NCBI GenBank assembly: GCA_030447385.1
Contig: JAUJOY010000001.1
Span: 685,629-749,628 of the forward strand
Reading direction: 5' to 3'
DNA length: 64,000 bases
From: Mycobacteriales bacterium
Lineage (GTDB): Bacteria; Actinomycetota; Actinomycetes; Mycobacteriales; SCTD01
This document shows positions 18,626 through 29,088 of this stretch, piece after piece (position 1 is the stretch's first letter; the number at the start of each line of letters is the position of its first letter). The notes beneath the pieces are model-generated. The model saw only the letters and a list, made by a program, of their open reading frames with translations, was not told the DNA's origin and searched no databases. The translations under genes were made by a program, and so were the position numbers.

Positions 18626-18934
18626 ATGGCGGGACAGAAGATCCGCATTCGGCTCAAGGCCTACGACCACGAGGTCATCGACAGCTCGGCGCGAAAGATC
18701 GTCGAGACGGTGACGCGTACCGGTGCGTCGGTCGCCGGCCCGGTGCCGCTGCCGACCGAGAAGAACGTGTACTGCGTGATCCGCTCACCCCACAAGTACA
18801 AGGACTCGCGGGAGCACTTCGAGATGCGCACCCACAAGCGCCTCATCGACATCCTCGACCCCACCCCGAAGACGGTCGACTCGCTCATGCGGCTCGACCT
18901 CCCGGCGGGCGTCGACATCGAGATCAAGCTCTGA
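18626..18934 (+). CDS. rpsJ: 30S ribosomal protein S10
   Basis: 102 residues, standard length. Starts at ATG 18626; conserved phrases [14 protein letters not shown] and [13 protein letters not shown] are present. S10 is part of the 30S head and, as NusE, of antitermination complexes on rRNA operons. It leads the S10 operon; the gap to rplC is 7 bp. Confidence 0.97.
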   Translation: MAGQKIRIRLKAYDHEVIDSSARKIVETVTRTGASVAGPVPLPTEKNVYCVIRSPHKYKDSREHFEMRTHKRLIDILDPTPKTVDSLMRLDLPAGVDIEIKL

Positions 18935-18941
18935 GGGACCG

Positions 18942-19637
18942 ATGACCAACACCACACCGCTGCGCGGGACCCAGGGGGTCCTCGGCGAGAAGCTGGGGAT
19001 GACCCAGGTCTTCGACGCCAACAACCGGATCGTCCCGGTGACCGTCGTCAAGGCCGGTCCCTGCGTCGTCACCCAGATCCGCACCCCGGACAAGGACGGC
19101 TACAGCGCGATCCAGATGGCGTACGGCGCCATCGACCCGCGCAAGGTCAACAAGCCCGAGGCCGGTCACTTCGCCAAGGCAGGCGTCCCGCCGCGCCGCT
19201 ACCTGGTGGAGATCCGCACCGACGACGCCTCGTCCTACACCGTCGGCCAGGAGATCCGCGCCGAGGTGTTCGCACCGACCGAGGGCGCTGTGCTGCGGGT
19301 CGACGTCGTCGGCACGAGCAAGGGCAAGGGCTACGCCGGCGTCATGAAGCGGCACAACTTCAAGGGGCTCGGCGCGGGGCACGGCGTCAAGCGCGCCCAC
19401 CGCAAGCCCGGGTCGATCGGCGCCTGCGCGACCCCCGGCCGCGTCTTCAAGGGCACCCGCATGGCTGGGCGCATGGGCAACGTCCGGACCACGACGCAGA
19501 ACCTCGCGGTCCACGCGATCGACGTCGAGCGCGGCCTGCTGCTCATCCGCGGCGCCGTCCCCGGCCCGCGGGGCGGCATCGTGCTCGTGCGCAGCGCTGC
19601 CAAGGGCGGCCTCGGCAAGGGCGGGGTGCCGCGATGA
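18942..19637 (+). CDS. rplC: 50S ribosomal protein L3
   Basis: 231 residues, slightly longer than usual (about 210-220) through an N-terminal [10 protein letters not shown] extension. The core begins [13 protein letters not shown] and includes the 23S-contacting loop [20 protein letters not shown]3 is an early assembly protein near the peptidyl-transferase centre. ATG 18942 follows an AGGGA ribosome-binding site. The stop overlaps the rplD start (ATGA). Confidence 0.96.
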   Translation: MTNTTPLRGTQGVLGEKLGMTQVFDANNRIVPVTVVKAGPCVVTQIRTPDKDGYSAIQMAYGAIDPRKVNKPEAGHFAKAGVPPRRYLVEIRTDDASSYTVGQEIRAEVFAPTEGAVLRVDVVGTSKGKGYAGVMKRHNFKGLGAGHGVKRAHRKPGSIGACATPGRVFKGTRMAGRMGNVRTTTQNLAVHAIDVERGLLLIRGAVPGPRGGIVLVRSAAKGGLGKGGVPR

Positions 19638-20512
19638 CCGCCACCGACACCGCCGCGCCGGCCGACAGCATCCGCGTCGACGTGCGTACTCCGGAGGGCT
19701 CCTCCGGCCGCACGGTCGAGCTGCCCGCCGACGTGTTCGGCGTGCAGGTCAACATCCCGCTGATCCACCAGGTCGTCGTGGCCCAGCTCGCCGCGGCCCG
19801 GCAGGGCACGCACGACACCAAGACGCGCGGACAGGTACGCGGCGGTGGCCGCAAGCCCTACCGGCAGAAGGGCACCGGGCGCGCCCGGCAGGGCTCGACC
19901 CGCGCGCCGCAGTTCGTCGGCGGCGGCGTGGTCCACGGGCCGCACCCGCGCGACTACAGCCAGCGCACCCCGAAGAAGATGAAGGCCGCCGCCCTGCGCG
20001 GTGCCCTCTCGGACCGCGCCCGCAACGGCCGCGTCCACGTGATCTCGGCGCTGACGACCACCGACGCCCCGTCGACCAAGTCGGCGGTGCGCCTGCTCGG
20101 TGCGATCAGCACCCGCCCGCACGTGCTCGTCGTCGCGGAGCGCTCCGACGAGATCAGCTGGAAGTCCCTGCGCAACGCGCAGGCCGTCCACCTGCTCAGC
20201 CCCGGCCAGCTCAACACCTACGACGTCCTCGTCAGCGACGACGTGGTGTTCACCGAGTCGGCGCTGTCGGCGTTCCTCGCGGGTGTGCCGAAGGGCCGCC
20301 GCGCCAAGGCCCGGGCGTCCTCCGGCGAGGCCGCGGCGCTGACCGCTCCGACGCCTGGGCAGGACCTCACCCCGGCCCACCTGGACAGCGAGACCCCGTC
20401 GGTGGCGCAGGCCGACAGCGCCCCCGACAGCGTCCAGGCCGGCAACGGCGGCGGCGGCAGCAGCGCCGGGACCGGCAGCCCGGTCGACGGCAAGAAGGAG
20501 GGCTCGTCGTGA
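19634..20512 (+). CDS. rplD: 50S ribosomal protein L4 with long C-terminal tail
   Basis: 292 residues, about 75 longer than a typical L4. The core (to about residue 217) carries the exit-tunnel loop [25 protein letters not shown] in pieces typical of L4. The extra C-terminus is rich in Ala, Ser, Pro and Gly and ends in a [12 protein letters not shown]-like stretch; it should be disordered and exposed on the ribosome surface. No frameshift is needed to explain it, because the stop overlaps the rplW start (GTGA) exactly. It is coupled to rplC and rplW. Confidence 0.95.
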   Translation: MTATDTAAPADSIRVDVRTPEGSSGRTVELPADVFGVQVNIPLIHQVVVAQLAAARQGTHDTKTRGQVRGGGRKPYRQKGTGRARQGSTRAPQFVGGGVVHGPHPRDYSQRTPKKMKAAALRGALSDRARNGRVHVISALTTTDAPSTKSAVRLLGAISTRPHVLVVAERSDEISWKSLRNAQAVHLLSPGQLNTYDVLVSDDVVFTESALSAFLAGVPKGRRAKARASSGEAAALTAPTPGQDLTPAHLDSETPSVAQADSAPDSVQAGNGGGGSSAGTGSPVDGKKEGSS

Positions 20513-20808
20513 GCGACCTGACCGACCCGCGCGACATCCTGCTCGCGCCGGTCATCTCCGAGAAGAGCTACGGCCTGCTCGACGAGAACAAGTACACCTT
20601 CCTGGTCCACCAGGACGCCAACAAGACGCAGATCAAGATCGCTGTCGAGAAGGTGTTCGGGGTCAAGGTGAGCGACGTCAACACGCTGAACCGCTCGGGC
20701 AAGCGCAAGCGCACGCGGGCCGGCTACGGCCAGCGCGCGTCCTCCAAGCGCGCGATCGTGACGCTGCGCGAGGGCCGGATCGAGATCTTCGGGGGCCCGG
20801 TCTCCTAG
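20509..20808 (+). CDS. rplW: 50S ribosomal protein L23
   Basis: 99 residues from GTG 20509, overlapping rplD by four bases. Conserved core: PVISEKSY near the start and [20 protein letters not shown] in the middle. L23 lies at the tunnel exit and docks trigger factor and SRP. The 47-bp gap to rplB contains a weak hairpin and a GAGGGACTGAG ribosome-binding region. Confidence 0.96.
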   Translation: MSDLTDPRDILLAPVISEKSYGLLDENKYTFLVHQDANKTQIKIAVEKVFGVKVSDVNTLNRSGKRKRTRAGYGQRASSKRAIVTLREGRIEIFGGPVS

Positions 20809-20855
20809 CGGGGACCGGTCACCGGGGATCGAGAAGAAGCTAACGAGGGACTGAG

Positions 20856-21689
20856 ATGGCCATCCGCAAGTACAAGCCGACGACGCCGGGCCGACGTGGC
20901 TCGTCGGTCGCCGACTTCGCCGAGATCACGCGTGACACGCCGGAGAAGTCGCTGGTCCGCCCGCTGCACGGCAAGGGCGGGCGCAACTCCTACGGGCGCA
21001 TCACGACCCGGCACCAGGGCGGTGGGCACAAGCGCGCCTACCGGGTGATCGACTTCCGCCGGCAGGACAAGGACGGCGTGCCCGCCAGGGTCGCGCACAT
21101 CGAGTACGACCCCAACCGCACCGCCCGCATCGCGCTGCTGCACTACGCCGACGGCGAGAAGCGCTACATCGTCGCGCCTCGGGGTCTCACGCAGGGCGAC
21201 CGGGTCGAGGCCGGGCCGAACGCCGACATCAAGCCGGGCAACGCCCTGCCGCTGCGCAACATCCCGACCGGCACGACGGTGCACGCCATCGAGCTCCGGC
21301 CCGGTGGCGGCGCCAAGATCGCCCGCTCCGCCGGCACGAGCGTCCAGCTCGTGGCCAAGGACGGCCCCTACGCCCAGCTGCGCATGCCCTCGGGGGAGAT
21401 CCGCAACGTCGACCTGCGCTGCCGCGCCACCGTCGGCGAGGTCGGCAACGCCGAGCAGAGCAACATCAACTGGGGCAAGGCCGGCCGCATGCGCTGGAAG
21501 GGCAAGCGCCCCTCGGTCCGCGGCGTCGCCATGAACCCGGTCGACCACCCGCACGGCGGTGGTGAGGGCAAGACCTCCGGCGGCCGCCACCCGGTCAACC
21601 CGGCGGGCAAGCCTGAGGGCCGCACCCGCCTCCGCAAGCCGAGCGACGCGCTCATCGTCCGCCGCCGCAAGACCAACAAGAAGCGCTAG
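20856..21689 (+). CDS. rplB: 50S ribosomal protein L2
   Basis: 277 residues, standard length. Starts [20 protein letters not shown]; the C-terminal loop [11 protein letters not shown], with the conserved His next to the peptidyl-transferase centre, is intact. L2 is essential for subunit association and peptide-bond formation. It has a good ribosome-binding site (GAGGGACTGAG) and is followed at 11 bp by rpsS. Confidence 0.97.
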   Translation: MAIRKYKPTTPGRRGSSVADFAEITRDTPEKSLVRPLHGKGGRNSYGRITTRHQGGGHKRAYRVIDFRRQDKDGVPARVAHIEYDPNRTARIALLHYADGEKRYIVAPRGLTQGDRVEAGPNADIKPGNALPLRNIPTGTTVHAIELRPGGGAKIARSAGTSVQLVAKDGPYAQLRMPSGEIRNVDLRCRATVGEVGNAEQSNINWGKAGRMRWKGKRPSVRGVAMNPVDHPHGGGEGKTSGGRHPVNPAGKPEGRTRLRKPSDALIVRRRKTNKKR

Positions 21690-21700
21690 GGGTAGCCACG

Positions 21701-21982
21701 ATGCCGCGCAGTCTGAAGAAGGGTCCCTTCGTCGACGACCACCTGATCAAGAAGGTGGACGTGCAGAACGACAAGGGCACCAAGAACGTGATCAAGACCT
21801 GGTCGCGCCGCTCGACGATCATCCCGGACATGCTGGGCCACACGATCGCCGTGCACGACGGCCGCAAGCACGTGCCGGTGTTCGTCACGGAGGCGATGGT
21901 CGGTCACAAGCTGGGCGAGTTCGCGCCGACGCGCACCTTCCGCGGGCACGTCAAGGACGACCGGAGGGCCCGTCGTGGCTGA
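21701..21982 (+). CDS. rpsS: 30S ribosomal protein S19
   Basis: 93 residues, standard length, starting [14 protein letters not shown]. It binds S13 and 16S rRNA in the 30S head. Its 3' end overlaps the GTG start of rplV by 8 bases, giving tight coupling. Confidence 0.96.
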   Translation: MPRSLKKGPFVDDHLIKKVDVQNDKGTKNVIKTWSRRSTIIPDMLGHTIAVHDGRKHVPVFVTEAMVGHKLGEFAPTRTFRGHVKDDRRARRG

Positions 21983-22421
21983 GAACAAGGCGCGCCACCT
22001 GCCCGCCAACGCCGCCCTGGCGCAGGCCCGCTACGTGCGGATGACCCCCATGAAGTGCCGCCGGGTCATCGACATCGTGCGCGGCCTGCCGGTCGGCGAG
22101 GCCCTCGACATCCTGCGGTTCCAGCCGCAGGCCGCCAGCGAGTCGATCGCCAAGGTGATCGCGAGCGCCGCCGCCAACGCCGAGCACAACAAGCAGCTCC
22201 ACCCCGACTCGCTGTTCATCAGCCAGGCCTACGTGGACGAGGGCCCGACGCTCAAGCGTTTCCGTCCGCGCGCGCAGGGACGGGCCTACCGCATCCGCAA
22301 GCGGACCAGCCACATCACGGTCGTGGTGCAGGCGGCGCCGTCGCGTACACCCGCTCCCTCCCGGGCCAGGACGCCCGCCACCAAGACGACCACCACCAAG
22401 ACGAAGGCAGGTGCCCGCTAG
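21975..22421 (+). CDS. rplV: 50S ribosomal protein L22
   Basis: 148 residues from GTG 21975. The core runs to about residue 117 and includes the tunnel-lining beta-hairpin ([20 protein letters not shown]). The last 30 residues are a basic Thr/Lys/Ala/Pro tail ([11 protein letters not shown]-like). The stop TAG shares its last base with the rpsC GTG (TAGTG). Confidence 0.95.
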   Translation: MAENKARHLPANAALAQARYVRMTPMKCRRVIDIVRGLPVGEALDILRFQPQAASESIAKVIASAAANAEHNKQLHPDSLFISQAYVDEGPTLKRFRPRAQGRAYRIRKRTSHITVVVQAAPSRTPAPSRARTPATKTTTTKTKAGAR

Positions 22422-23443
22422 TGGGTCAGAAGGTCAACCCCTACGGGTTCCGGCTCGGTATCACCACCGACTGGGTCTCCCGGTGGTACGCCGACAAGAA
22501 CTACGCGGACTACGTCAAGGAGGACGTCGCGATCCGCCGCATGATGGGCAAGGGCATGGAGCGCGCCGGCATCTCCCGGGTGGAGATCGAGCGCACCCGT
22601 GACCGGGTCCGGGTGGACATCCACACCGCGCGTCCGGGCATCGTCATCGGCCGCCGGGGCGCCGAGGCCGACCGCATCCGCGGTGACCTCGAGAAGCTCA
22701 CGGGCAAGCAGGTGCAGCTCAACATCCTCGAGGTCAAGAGCCCCGAGTCCGACGCGCAGCTCGTCGCGCAGGGTGTCGCCGAGCAGCTCTCGAGCCGCGT
22801 CAGCTTCCGCCGGGCGATGCGCAAGTCGATGCAGTCCGCCATGAAGAGCCCCGGCGTCAAGGGCATCCGGGTGCAGTGCGCCGGCCGCCTCGGCGGCGCC
22901 GAGATGAGCCGCTCGGAGTTCTACCGCGAGGGCCGCGTGCCGCTGCACACGCTGCGCGCCAACATCGACTACGGCATCTACGAGGCCAAGACCACCTTCG
23001 GCCGGATCGGCGTCAAGGTCTGGATCTACAAGGGCGACGTCGTGCAGAGCCGGGTCGAGCGCGAGGCGCAGGAGGCCGAGCAGCGTCAGCAGCGCAGGGA
23101 CCGCCCGGCGCGCCGCGGACCTCGCTCGGGCTCCACGGGCACGACCGCCGGCGGCACCGACGCCGGCCGTCAGGCCTCCGACCAGACCGACGGCGGCTTC
23201 GTCCTGCCCACCGCCGAGCCGGAGCTGGCCAACGCGCCGGTGGAGCGCACCGCCGACGTCGCCGACACCCCCGCGGTCCCCCTCGCCGAGGTGAGCAGCG
23301 CCCTGTCCCAGGGCGGTCCCGCCGCCAGCCCGCAGGTCGCCAGCGACAAGGGCGCTGTCCAGGAGGCCCATGCCCCCTCGACCGCCAACACCGAGACGGA
23401 GCCCTCCCTCGATGGCCCGCCCGCTGCCGACACGGAGGCCTGA
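22421..23443 (+). CDS. rpsC: 30S ribosomal protein S3 with long acidic C-terminal tail
   Basis: 340 residues from GTG 22421. N-terminal and KH type-2 domains are conserved ([13 protein letters not shown] at the start; [17 protein letters not shown] as the KH nucleic-acid site; C-terminal domain to about residue 215). The remaining 120 residues are first Arg-rich and then acidic and Ala/Ser/Pro-rich, longer than the tail of Streptomyces S3 (about 277 residues in total). S3 forms the mRNA entry channel with S4 and S5. It is followed after 2 bp by rplP. Confidence 0.95.
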   Translation: MGQKVNPYGFRLGITTDWVSRWYADKNYADYVKEDVAIRRMMGKGMERAGISRVEIERTRDRVRVDIHTARPGIVIGRRGAEADRIRGDLEKLTGKQVQLNILEVKSPESDAQLVAQGVAEQLSSRVSFRRAMRKSMQSAMKSPGVKGIRVQCAGRLGGAEMSRSEFYREGRVPLHTLRANIDYGIYEAKTTFGRIGVKVWIYKGDVVQSRVEREAQEAEQRQQRRDRPARRGPRSGSTGTTAGGTDAGRQASDQTDGGFVLPTAEPELANAPVERTADVADTPAVPLAEVSSALSQGGPAASPQVASDKGAVQEAHAPSTANTETEPSLDGPPAADTEA

Positions 23444-23445
23444 GC

Positions 23446-23862
23446 ATGCTCATCCCCCGAAGGGTCAAGCACCGCAAGCAGCACCACCCGGACCGCGGTG
23501 GCGCGGCCAAGGGCGGTACGTCACTGGCGTTCGGCGAGTACGGCATCCAGGCTCTGGAGTCGGCCTACCTCACCAACCGGCAGATCGAGTCCGCGCGTAT
23601 CGCGATGACCCGGCACATCCGCCGTGGCGGGAAGGTCTGGATCAACATCTACCCGGACCGCCCGCTGACCAAGAAGCCGGCCGAGACCCGCATGGGCTCC
23701 GGCAAGGGCTCGCCCGAGTGGTGGGTGGCCAACGTCAAGCCGGGCCGGATCCTGTTCGAGCTGGCCGGCCCGCCGGAGCCGCTGGCCCGCGAGGCCATGC
23801 GCCGCGCCATGCACAAGCTGCCGATGAAGTGCCGCTTCGTCACCCGGGAGGTGAAGGACTGA
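23446..23862 (+). CDS. rplP: 50S ribosomal protein L16
   Basis: 138 residues, standard length, from ATG 23446. Conserved start [14 protein letters not shown] and core [20 protein letters not shown]16 is a late-assembly protein that positions the A-site tRNA. The stop overlaps the ATG of rpmC by one base (TGATG). Confidence 0.97.
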   Translation: MLIPRRVKHRKQHHPDRGGAAKGGTSLAFGEYGIQALESAYLTNRQIESARIAMTRHIRRGGKVWINIYPDRPLTKKPAETRMGSGKGSPEWWVANVKPGRILFELAGPPEPLAREAMRRAMHKLPMKCRFVTREVKD

Positions 23863-24098
23863 TGGCCGAGACCACTGCCGCGGAGATGCGCGACCTGGCC
23901 GACGAGGAGCTGCTCACCCGGCTCACCGACTCCAAGGCCGAGCTGTTCAACCTGCGCTTCCAGGTCGCCACCGGCCAGCTCGACAACAACCGGCGGCTGC
24001 ACGACGTACGCAAGGACATCGCCCGCATCTACACCGTGATGCGCGAGCGCGAGCTCGGCATCGTCCGCGAGTCCGCCAGTGAGGAGGGCAACGCATGA
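23862..24098 (+). CDS. rpmC: 50S ribosomal protein L29
   Basis: 78 residues from ATG 23862; a short two-helix protein near the tunnel exit, beside L23. Typical phrases: [28 protein letters not shown] and [15 protein letters not shown]. The stop overlaps the rpsQ start (ATGA). Confidence 0.96.
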   Translation: MAETTAAEMRDLADEELLTRLTDSKAELFNLRFQVATGQLDNNRRLHDVRKDIARIYTVMRERELGIVRESASEEGNA

Positions 24099-24421
24099 GC
24101 CAGAGCGAGGGAGCTCCCGAGATGACCGAGACAGCGCCAGGCGCCGCGGCCGGGCGGGGCGCGGCACCCGAGCGCGGTTTCCGCAAGACCCGCGAGGGGC
24201 TCGTCGTCAGCGACAAGATGGACAAGACCGTCGTCGTCGCCGTCGAGGACCGCGTGCAGCACGCGCTCTACAAGAAGACCCTGCGGCGGACCAGCAAGCT
24301 TGCGGCGCACGACGAGCAGAACACCTGCGGGATCGGCGACCGGGTCCTGCTCATGGAGACCCGTCCGCTGTCGGCGACCAAGCGCTGGCGCGTCGTGGAG
24401 ATCTTGGAGAAGGCGAAATGA
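24095..24421 (+). CDS. rpsQ: 30S ribosomal protein S17
   Basis: 108 residues from ATG 24095. The OB-fold core begins near residue 29 ([19 protein letters not shown]) and ends [12 protein letters not shown]. The first 28 residues are an Ala/Gly/Glu-rich extension; a start at the internal ATG (24122) is also possible. S17 is a primary binder in the 30S body. The stop is embedded in ATGA, followed by a GAGCG-rich hairpin. Confidence 0.95.
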   Translation: MSQSEGAPEMTETAPGAAAGRGAAPERGFRKTREGLVVSDKMDKTVVVAVEDRVQHALYKKTLRRTSKLAAHDEQNTCGIGDRVLLMETRPLSATKRWRVVEILEKAK

Positions 24422-24430
24422 GCGCGAGCG

Positions 24431-24483
24431 GAGCGAGCTTGCTCGTTTCGCAACGGTAAGGCTGCACCGCCGCAGGCGGTTCA
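24431..24483 (+). terminator. Two small hairpins between rpsQ and rplN
   Basis: CGAGC-TT-GCTCG followed by TTT (about 24434-24449) and ACCGCC-GCA-GGCGGT (about 24467-24482) lie in the 135-bp gap that splits the S10 and spc groups. They could attenuate transcription or stabilise mRNA ends. No clear promoter is visible before rplN. Confidence 0.4.
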
Positions 24484-24556
24484 GAGCAGGAGACGGCAGC
24501 AGCCATTGACTGGAGTCACGTCCCTGGAAGGGGATACGGACTCCGAAGGAGAAGCA

Positions 24557-24925
24557 GTGATTCAGCAGGAGTCGCGACTGCGTGTCGCCGACAACACCGG
24601 TGCCAAGGAGATCTTGTGCATCCGCGTGCTCGGCGGCTCGGGTCGGCGCTACGCCGGCATCGGCGACATCATCGTCGGCACGGTGAAGGACGCCCTCCCC
24701 GGAGCGGGCGTGAAGAAGGGCGACGTGGTCAAGGCCGTCATCGTGCGCACGGTCAAGGAGCGGCGTCGACCGGACGGCTCCTACATCCGCTTCGACGAGA
24801 ACGCCGCGGTCCTCATCAAGGACGGTGGTGACCCGCGCGGCACCCGCATCTTCGGCCCGGTCGGCCGGGAGCTGCGGGACAAGCGCTTCATGAAGATCAT
24901 CTCACTGGCGCCGGAGGTGCTGTAA
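24557..24925 (+). CDS. rplN: 50S ribosomal protein L14
   Basis: 122 residues, the exact family length, from GTG 24557 after a GAAGGAGAAG ribosome-binding site; the longer in-frame reading from 24506 covers that site and is rejected. Starts [20 protein letters not shown]14 forms inter-subunit bridges and is the RsfS docking site. rplX follows after 2 bp. Confidence 0.96.
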   Translation: MIQQESRLRVADNTGAKEILCIRVLGGSGRRYAGIGDIIVGTVKDALPGAGVKKGDVVKAVIVRTVKERRRPDGSYIRFDENAAVLIKDGGDPRGTRIFGPVGRELRDKRFMKIISLAPEVL

Positions 24926-24927
24926 CC

Positions 24928-25269
24928 ATGTCCGGACTGTTCGTCAAGAAGGGCGACACCGTCCTCGTCGTCAGCGGCAAGGACCGTGGCGTCAAGGGCA
25001 GGGTCATCGCGGCCAACCCCGAGTCCTCGCGGGTGCTCGTCGAGGGTGCCAACCGGGTGAAGAAGCACACCAAGGTGACCTCGTCGGCCCGCGGCTCCCA
25101 GCAGGGCGGCATCATCACCACCGAGGCACCCGTGCACGTGTCGAACGTGCAGGTCATCTGCCCCAGCTGCGGCAAGGCGACCCGCATCGGGCACCGCCGC
25201 AGCGAAGAGGACGAGTACGGCAAGACCCACAGCGTGCGCGTGTGCAAGCGCTGCAACGGAGACATCTGA
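24928..25269 (+). CDS. rplX: 50S ribosomal protein L24
   Basis: 113 residues. The KOW motif is visible near the N-terminus ([20 protein letters not shown]). L24 is an early assembly initiator at the tunnel exit. The C-terminus contains CPSC and CKRC pairs (residues about 77-110), a possible zinc-binding site seen in many actinobacterial L24 proteins. The stop overlaps the rplE start by one base (TGATG). Confidence 0.95.
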   Translation: MSGLFVKKGDTVLVVSGKDRGVKGRVIAANPESSRVLVEGANRVKKHTKVTSSARGSQQGGIITTEAPVHVSNVQVICPSCGKATRIGHRRSEEDEYGKTHSVRVCKRCNGDI

Positions 25270-25850
25270 TGAGCGCCCCCACCACGACCTCGGCGCAGGC
25301 CAGGCCCCTGCCGCGCCTCAAGCGGCGCTACCGCGAGGAGGTGGCCTCTGCGCTGACCGAGCAGTTCTCCTACACCAACCCCATGCAGGTGCCCGGCGTC
25401 GTCAAGGTCGTCGTCAACATGGGTGTCGGGGACGCCGCGAAGGACTCCAAGCTCATCGACGGCGCTGTACGCGACCTGACCGCCATCACCGGCCAGAAGC
25501 CGCAGATCCGCAAGGCCACCAAGTCCATCGCGCAGTTCAAGCTGCGCGAGGGAATGCCGATCGGGGCGAAGGTCACGCTGCGCGGGGACCGCATGTGGGA
25601 GTTCCTGGACCGCCTGGTCACCATCGCGCTGCCCCGCATCCGCGACTTCCGCGGCCTGTCGCCCCGGCAGTTCGACGGCAACGGCAACTACACCTTCGGC
25701 CTGACCGAGCAGTCGATGTTCCACGAGATCGACATTGACCGGGTCGACCGCACGCGCGGCATGGACATCACGGTCGTCACGACGGCCGCCAACGACGACG
25801 AGGGCCGCGCACTGCTGCGGGCGCTCGGCTTCCCGTTCAAGGAGAGCTAG
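25269..25850 (+). CDS. rplE: 50S ribosomal protein L5
   Basis: 193 residues from ATG 25269, slightly long through an N-terminal [15 protein letters not shown] extension. Conserved phrases: [19 protein letters not shown] and [20 protein letters not shown]5 binds 5S rRNA and contacts P-site tRNA. rpsN follows after 2 bp. Confidence 0.96.
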   Translation: MSAPTTTSAQARPLPRLKRRYREEVASALTEQFSYTNPMQVPGVVKVVVNMGVGDAAKDSKLIDGAVRDLTAITGQKPQIRKATKSIAQFKLREGMPIGAKVTLRGDRMWEFLDRLVTIALPRIRDFRGLSPRQFDGNGNYTFGLTEQSMFHEIDIDRVDRTRGMDITVVTTAANDDEGRALLRALGFPFKES

Positions 25851-25852
25851 AC

Positions 25853-26038
25853 ATGGCGAAGAAGGCGCTCGTCGAGAAGGCGAACCGCAAGCCCAAGTTC
25901 GAGGTCCGCGGCTACCGCCGCTGCAACCGGTGCGGCCGGCCCCGCGCGGTCTTCCGCAACTTCGGGCTCTGCCGCATCTGCTTCCGGGAGATGGCGCACG
26001 CCGGTCAGCTCCCCGGCATCACCAAGTCGTCCTGGTAA
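25853..26038 (+). CDS. rpsN: 30S ribosomal protein S14, zinc-binding (type Z)
   Basis: 61 residues, the short zinc-binding form. The four ligands are visible as CNRC (about 24-27) and CRIC (about 40-43). Actinobacteria often carry this form in the spc operon and a longer cysteine-free paralogue elsewhere under zinc control. The 113-bp gap to rpsH carries a 7-bp hairpin (CCGTGGC/GCCACGG, 26110-26138). Confidence 0.96.
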   Translation: MAKKALVEKANRKPKFEVRGYRRCNRCGRPRAVFRNFGLCRICFREMAHAGQLPGITKSSW

Positions 26039-26109
26039 CCCCTCCACCGTTCCCGCAGCTCCACACCGCGGCGTCCCGAACAACCGCACGTCACAGGTCC
26101 GCAAGGAAA

Positions 26110-26138
26110 CCGTGGCGAGAAAGGCCACCAGGCCACGG
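26110..26138 (+). promoter_or_regulatory. Hairpin upstream of rpsH
   Basis: A 7-bp stem (26110-26116 with 26132-26138) with a 15-nt loop lies 14 nt before the rpsH start. In other bacteria S8 represses the spc operon by binding mRNA, but this stem does not obviously copy the known S8 site, so its function is unknown. Confidence 0.3.
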
Positions 26139-26151
26139 AAATGAGCAGCTC

Positions 26152-26550
26152 ATGACCATGACTGACCCGATCGCCGACATGCTGACACGCGTGCGCAACG
26201 CCAACTCGGCGTACCACGACCGGGTGTCCATGCCGCACAGCAAGATCAAGACGCACATCGCCGAGATCCTCCAGCAGGAGGGCTACATCGCCGGCTGGTC
26301 GACCGAGGAGGGGGAGAAGGGCAAGATCCTGTCCATCGACCTCAAGTACGGCCCGCACCGCGAGCGGTCGATCGCCGGTGTGCGCCGGGTCTCCAAGCCG
26401 GGCCTGCGCGTCTACGCCAAGGCCGGCCAGCTGCCCAAGGTCCTCGGCGGTCTCGGGGTCGCGATCATCTCGACCTCGTCCGGCCTGCTGACCGACCGGC
26501 AGGCCAACAAGAAGGGCGTAGGTGGGGAAGTCCTCGCCTACGTCTACTAG
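26152..26550 (+). CDS. rpsH: 30S ribosomal protein S8
   Basis: 132 residues from ATG 26152, giving the typical start [18 protein letters not shown]. The RNA-binding end [20 protein letters not shown] and final GEVLAYVY are conserved. S8 binds the central domain of 16S rRNA. 23 bp separate it from rplF. Confidence 0.96.
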   Translation: MTMTDPIADMLTRVRNANSAYHDRVSMPHSKIKTHIAEILQQEGYIAGWSTEEGEKGKILSIDLKYGPHRERSIAGVRRVSKPGLRVYAKAGQLPKVLGGLGVAIISTSSGLLTDRQANKKGVGGEVLAYVY

Positions 26551-26573
26551 CCGGCGGAAGGCAGGTAGACGAC

Positions 26574-27113
26574 ATGTCACGCATCGGCCGCCTCCCCATC
26601 CCGGTCCCCAGCGGCGTCGAGGTCACCCTCGACGGCCAGGCGGTCACCGTGAAGGGCCCGAAGGGCACGCTGTCGCACGAGGTTCCCGCCCCGATCACGA
26701 TCGAGCGGACCGACGAGGGCACCCTTCAGGTTCTCCGCCCCAACGACGAGCGCGAGAGCCGCAGCCTGCACGGGCTCACCCGCAGCCTCGTGGCCAACAT
26801 GGTCACCGGGGTGACGGACGGCTACGCCAAGGCCATGGAGATCCGGGGCGTCGGCTACCGCGTGGCCGCCAGGGGCTCCGACCTCGAGTTCGCCCTCGGC
26901 TACAGCCACCCGGTCCCCGTGCCGGCGCCCGAGGGCATCACCTTCGAGGTGCAGACCCCGACCCGGTTCGTGGTCCGCGGCATCGACAAGCAGAAGGTCG
27001 GCGAGGTCGCCGCCAACATCCGCAAGCTGCGCAAGCCCGACCCCTACAAGGGCAAGGGCGTCCGCTACGAGGGCGAGCAGATCAAGCTCAAGGTCGGGAA
27101 GACGGGTAAGTGA
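26574..27113 (+). CDS. rplF: 50S ribosomal protein L6
   Basis: 179 residues, standard length. Starts [16 protein letters not shown] and ends with the conserved [18 protein letters not shown] region. L6 lies at the factor-binding site near the sarcin-ricin loop. The stop overlaps the rplR start. Confidence 0.96.
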   Translation: MSRIGRLPIPVPSGVEVTLDGQAVTVKGPKGTLSHEVPAPITIERTDEGTLQVLRPNDERESRSLHGLTRSLVANMVTGVTDGYAKAMEIRGVGYRVAARGSDLEFALGYSHPVPVPAPEGITFEVQTPTRFVVRGIDKQKVGEVAANIRKLRKPDPYKGKGVRYEGEQIKLKVGKTGK

Positions 27114-27478
27114 TGGCGAACATCTCCGCGCAGCGGCGCATCGGCAAGGCACGGCGGCACTTCCGTGTCCGCAAGCGCGTGACCGGTACACCGGCGCGTC
27201 CCCGGCTGGTCGTGACGCGGTCCTCGCGCCACATCAGCGCCCAGGTCGTCGACGACACCGCCGGCCACACGCTGGCCAGCGCCTCCACCCTGGAGCCCGA
27301 CCTGCGCAGCGCCGATGGCGACAAGAGCGCCCTTGCTCGCCAGGTGGGAGCCCTGATCGCTGCCCGCGCCAAGGACAAGGGCGTCGACACCGTGGTCTTC
27401 GACCGCGGGGGCAACGCCTACCACGGGCGCATCGCCGCTCTTGCCGACGGCGCCCGCGAGAACGGCCTGACCTTCTGA
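27113..27478 (+). CDS. rplR: 50S ribosomal protein L18
   Basis: 121 residues from ATG 27113 (a GTG three bases upstream is an alternative that adds one residue). Conserved ending [21 protein letters not shown]18 binds 5S rRNA with L5 and L25. The 67-bp gap to rpsE holds a GAGAGAAGG ribosome-binding site. Confidence 0.95.
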   Translation: MANISAQRRIGKARRHFRVRKRVTGTPARPRLVVTRSSRHISAQVVDDTAGHTLASASTLEPDLRSADGDKSALARQVGALIAARAKDKGVDTVVFDRGGNAYHGRIAALADGARENGLTF

Positions 27479-27545
27479 TGAGCGCTCTTTCGACAAGCAC
27501 GACGTCCGTACCCACCTCCGCACGCAACGAGAGAAGGAACCTCTG

Positions 27546-28136
27546 ATGCCAGGACCCCAGCGCGCAGGCGCGGGCGGACAGGCCGGTCGTGGCGGCGGTC
27601 GAGGTGGAGCCGAGAAGAGCAACCACATCGAGCGCGTCGTCGCGATCAACCGCGTGGCCAAGGTCGTCAAGGGCGGTCGGCGGTTCAGCTTCACCGCGCT
27701 CGTCGTCGTCGGTGACGGCGACGGCCAGGTCGGCGTGGGCTACGGCAAGGCCAAGGAGGTGCCCGCCGCGATCGCCAAGGGCGTCGAGGAGGCCAAGAAG
27801 CACTTCTTCCGCGTCCCCCGGATCGCCTCGACCATCCCGCACCCGATCCAGGGCGAGGCCGCTGCCGGCGTCGTGCTGCTCAAGCCGGCCAGCCCGGGGA
27901 CCGGCGTGATCGCCGGGGGGCCGGTCCGGGCCGTGCTCGAGTGCGCCGGCATCCACGACGTCCTCAGCAAGTCGCTCGGCTCGTCCAACCCGATCAACAT
28001 CGTGCACGCCACCGTGGCCGCCCTGAAGGGCCTGGTCCGTCCCGAGGAGATCGCCGCCCGGCGCGGCCTGACCCTCGAGGAGGTCGCCCCGGCGGCCATG
28101 CTGCGTGCCCGGGCCCAGGCTGCGGCGGGCACGTGA
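27546..28136 (+). CDS. rpsE: 30S ribosomal protein S5
   Basis: 196 residues. A Gly-rich N-terminus (to about residue 20) precedes the dsRNA-binding-like domain ([19 protein letters not shown]) and the C-terminal domain with [19 protein letters not shown]5 lines the mRNA entry channel and affects fidelity. The stop overlaps the rpmD start (TGATG). Confidence 0.96.
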   Translation: MPGPQRAGAGGQAGRGGGRGGAEKSNHIERVVAINRVAKVVKGGRRFSFTALVVVGDGDGQVGVGYGKAKEVPAAIAKGVEEAKKHFFRVPRIASTIPHPIQGEAAAGVVLLKPASPGTGVIAGGPVRAVLECAGIHDVLSKSLGSSNPINIVHATVAALKGLVRPEEIAARRGLTLEEVAPAAMLRARAQAAAGT

Positions 28137-28318
28137 TGGCCCGGCTCAAGGTCACCCAGGTCAAGTCCGGGATCGGCGGCAAGCAGAACCAGCGCGACAC
28201 CCTGCGCTCGCTCGGGCTGAAGCGGATCTCCGACACCGTCATTCAGGAGGACCGTCCCGAGATCCGCGGGATGGTGCAGACCGTCACCCACCTGGTGACG
28301 GTCGAGGAGGTGGAGTAG
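28136..28318 (+). CDS. rpmD: 50S ribosomal protein L30
   Basis: 60 residues, standard for bacterial L30: [20 protein letters not shown], then [10 protein letters not shown]. It begins at ATG 28136 inside the rpsE stop, with 3 bp to rplO. Confidence 0.95.
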   Translation: MARLKVTQVKSGIGGKQNQRDTLRSLGLKRISDTVIQEDRPEIRGMVQTVTHLVTVEEVE

Positions 28319-28321
28319 CCC

Positions 28322-28837
28322 ATGGTCGAGCTGACCAAGACCGACCAGGCCGGCGAGAAGACCGGCAGCCTGGAGACCGGCCGCTCAGGCGGCTCACCGC
28401 TGAAGGTCCACCACCTGCGTCCGGCGCCCGGCGCCAGGAAGGCCAAGACGCGGGTCGGCCGTGGTGAGGCGAGCAAGGGCAAGACCGCCGGGCGCGGCAC
28501 GAAGGGGACGAAGGCGCGCTACCAGGTGCCGGCGGCCTTCGAGGGCGGCCAGATGCCGCTGCACATGCGGCTGCCCAAGCTCAAGGGCTTCTCGAACCGG
28601 TTCCGCACCGAGTACCAGGTCGTCAACCTCGACCGCATCGCGGAGCTCTTCCCGCAGGGCGGTCCGGTCGGGGTCGACGAGCTGGTCGGCGCGGGTGCGG
28701 TCCGGGACAACGCCCTGGTGAAGGTCCTCGGTGGCGGCGGCGAGCTCACCGTCGCCCTGCAGGTCCGGGCCCACGCCTTCTCGGCCTCCGCACGCTCCAA
28801 GATCGCTGCTTCGGGCGGCACCGCAACCGATCTCTAG
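28322..28837 (+). CDS. rplO: 50S ribosomal protein L15
   Basis: 171 residues; the core starts at about residue 26 ([20 protein letters not shown]) and contains [16 protein letters not shown]. The first 25 residues are an acidic, unconserved extension; no alternative start lies at the core boundary. L15 is a late-assembling 50S protein. It ends the spc run, and a hairpin follows. Confidence 0.95.
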   Translation: MVELTKTDQAGEKTGSLETGRSGGSPLKVHHLRPAPGARKAKTRVGRGEASKGKTAGRGTKGTKARYQVPAAFEGGQMPLHMRLPKLKGFSNRFRTEYQVVNLDRIAELFPQGGPVGVDELVGAGAVRDNALVKVLGGGGELTVALQVRAHAFSASARSKIAASGGTATDL

Positions 28838-28844
28838 GAGCTCC

Positions 28845-28868
28845 GAACCGGCCGCTGGGGCCGGGTTC
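28845..28868 (+). terminator. Hairpin after rplO
   Basis: GAACCGGCC and GGCCGGGTTC pair with one bulged base around a 5-nt loop, 7 nt after the rplO stop. It is a probable terminator or attenuator separating the ribosomal genes from secY. Confidence 0.5.
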
Positions 28869-28903
28869 CAGCACCTGAGCAGGCACGCCTGTCAAGGGCC
28901 GGC

Positions 28904-28912
28904 TGTTACAGT
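28904..28912 (+). promoter_or_regulatory. Possible extended -10 promoter of secY-adk-map
   Basis: TG-T-TACAGT (28904-28912) fits an extended -10 element; no good -35 is present at 17-18 bp. The 251-bp gap 28838-29088 otherwise contains only the rplO hairpin and C-rich leader sequence. Confidence 0.4.
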
Positions 28913-29088
28913 CGGGCTCGCGGCGACACGTCGCGATCGTCTGCTCGCCGCACGTCCGCACGCCCCAGCGAGTCGGCGATACCCCGCCCGCCCCGCCCGC
29001 CCCGGCGACGTCCTCGACCTCGGTCGAGACGCTGCCGGGACCCCCTTACCGGTTGGTGCCTCGCGCCCGGCCGATGCCAGGAGGACCC

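Noticed and set aside
24418-24459. 13-codon ORF starting in the rpsQ stop ([13 protein letters not shown])
   Set aside because: It is made of the GAGCG hairpin sequence and has no sign of selection for protein.
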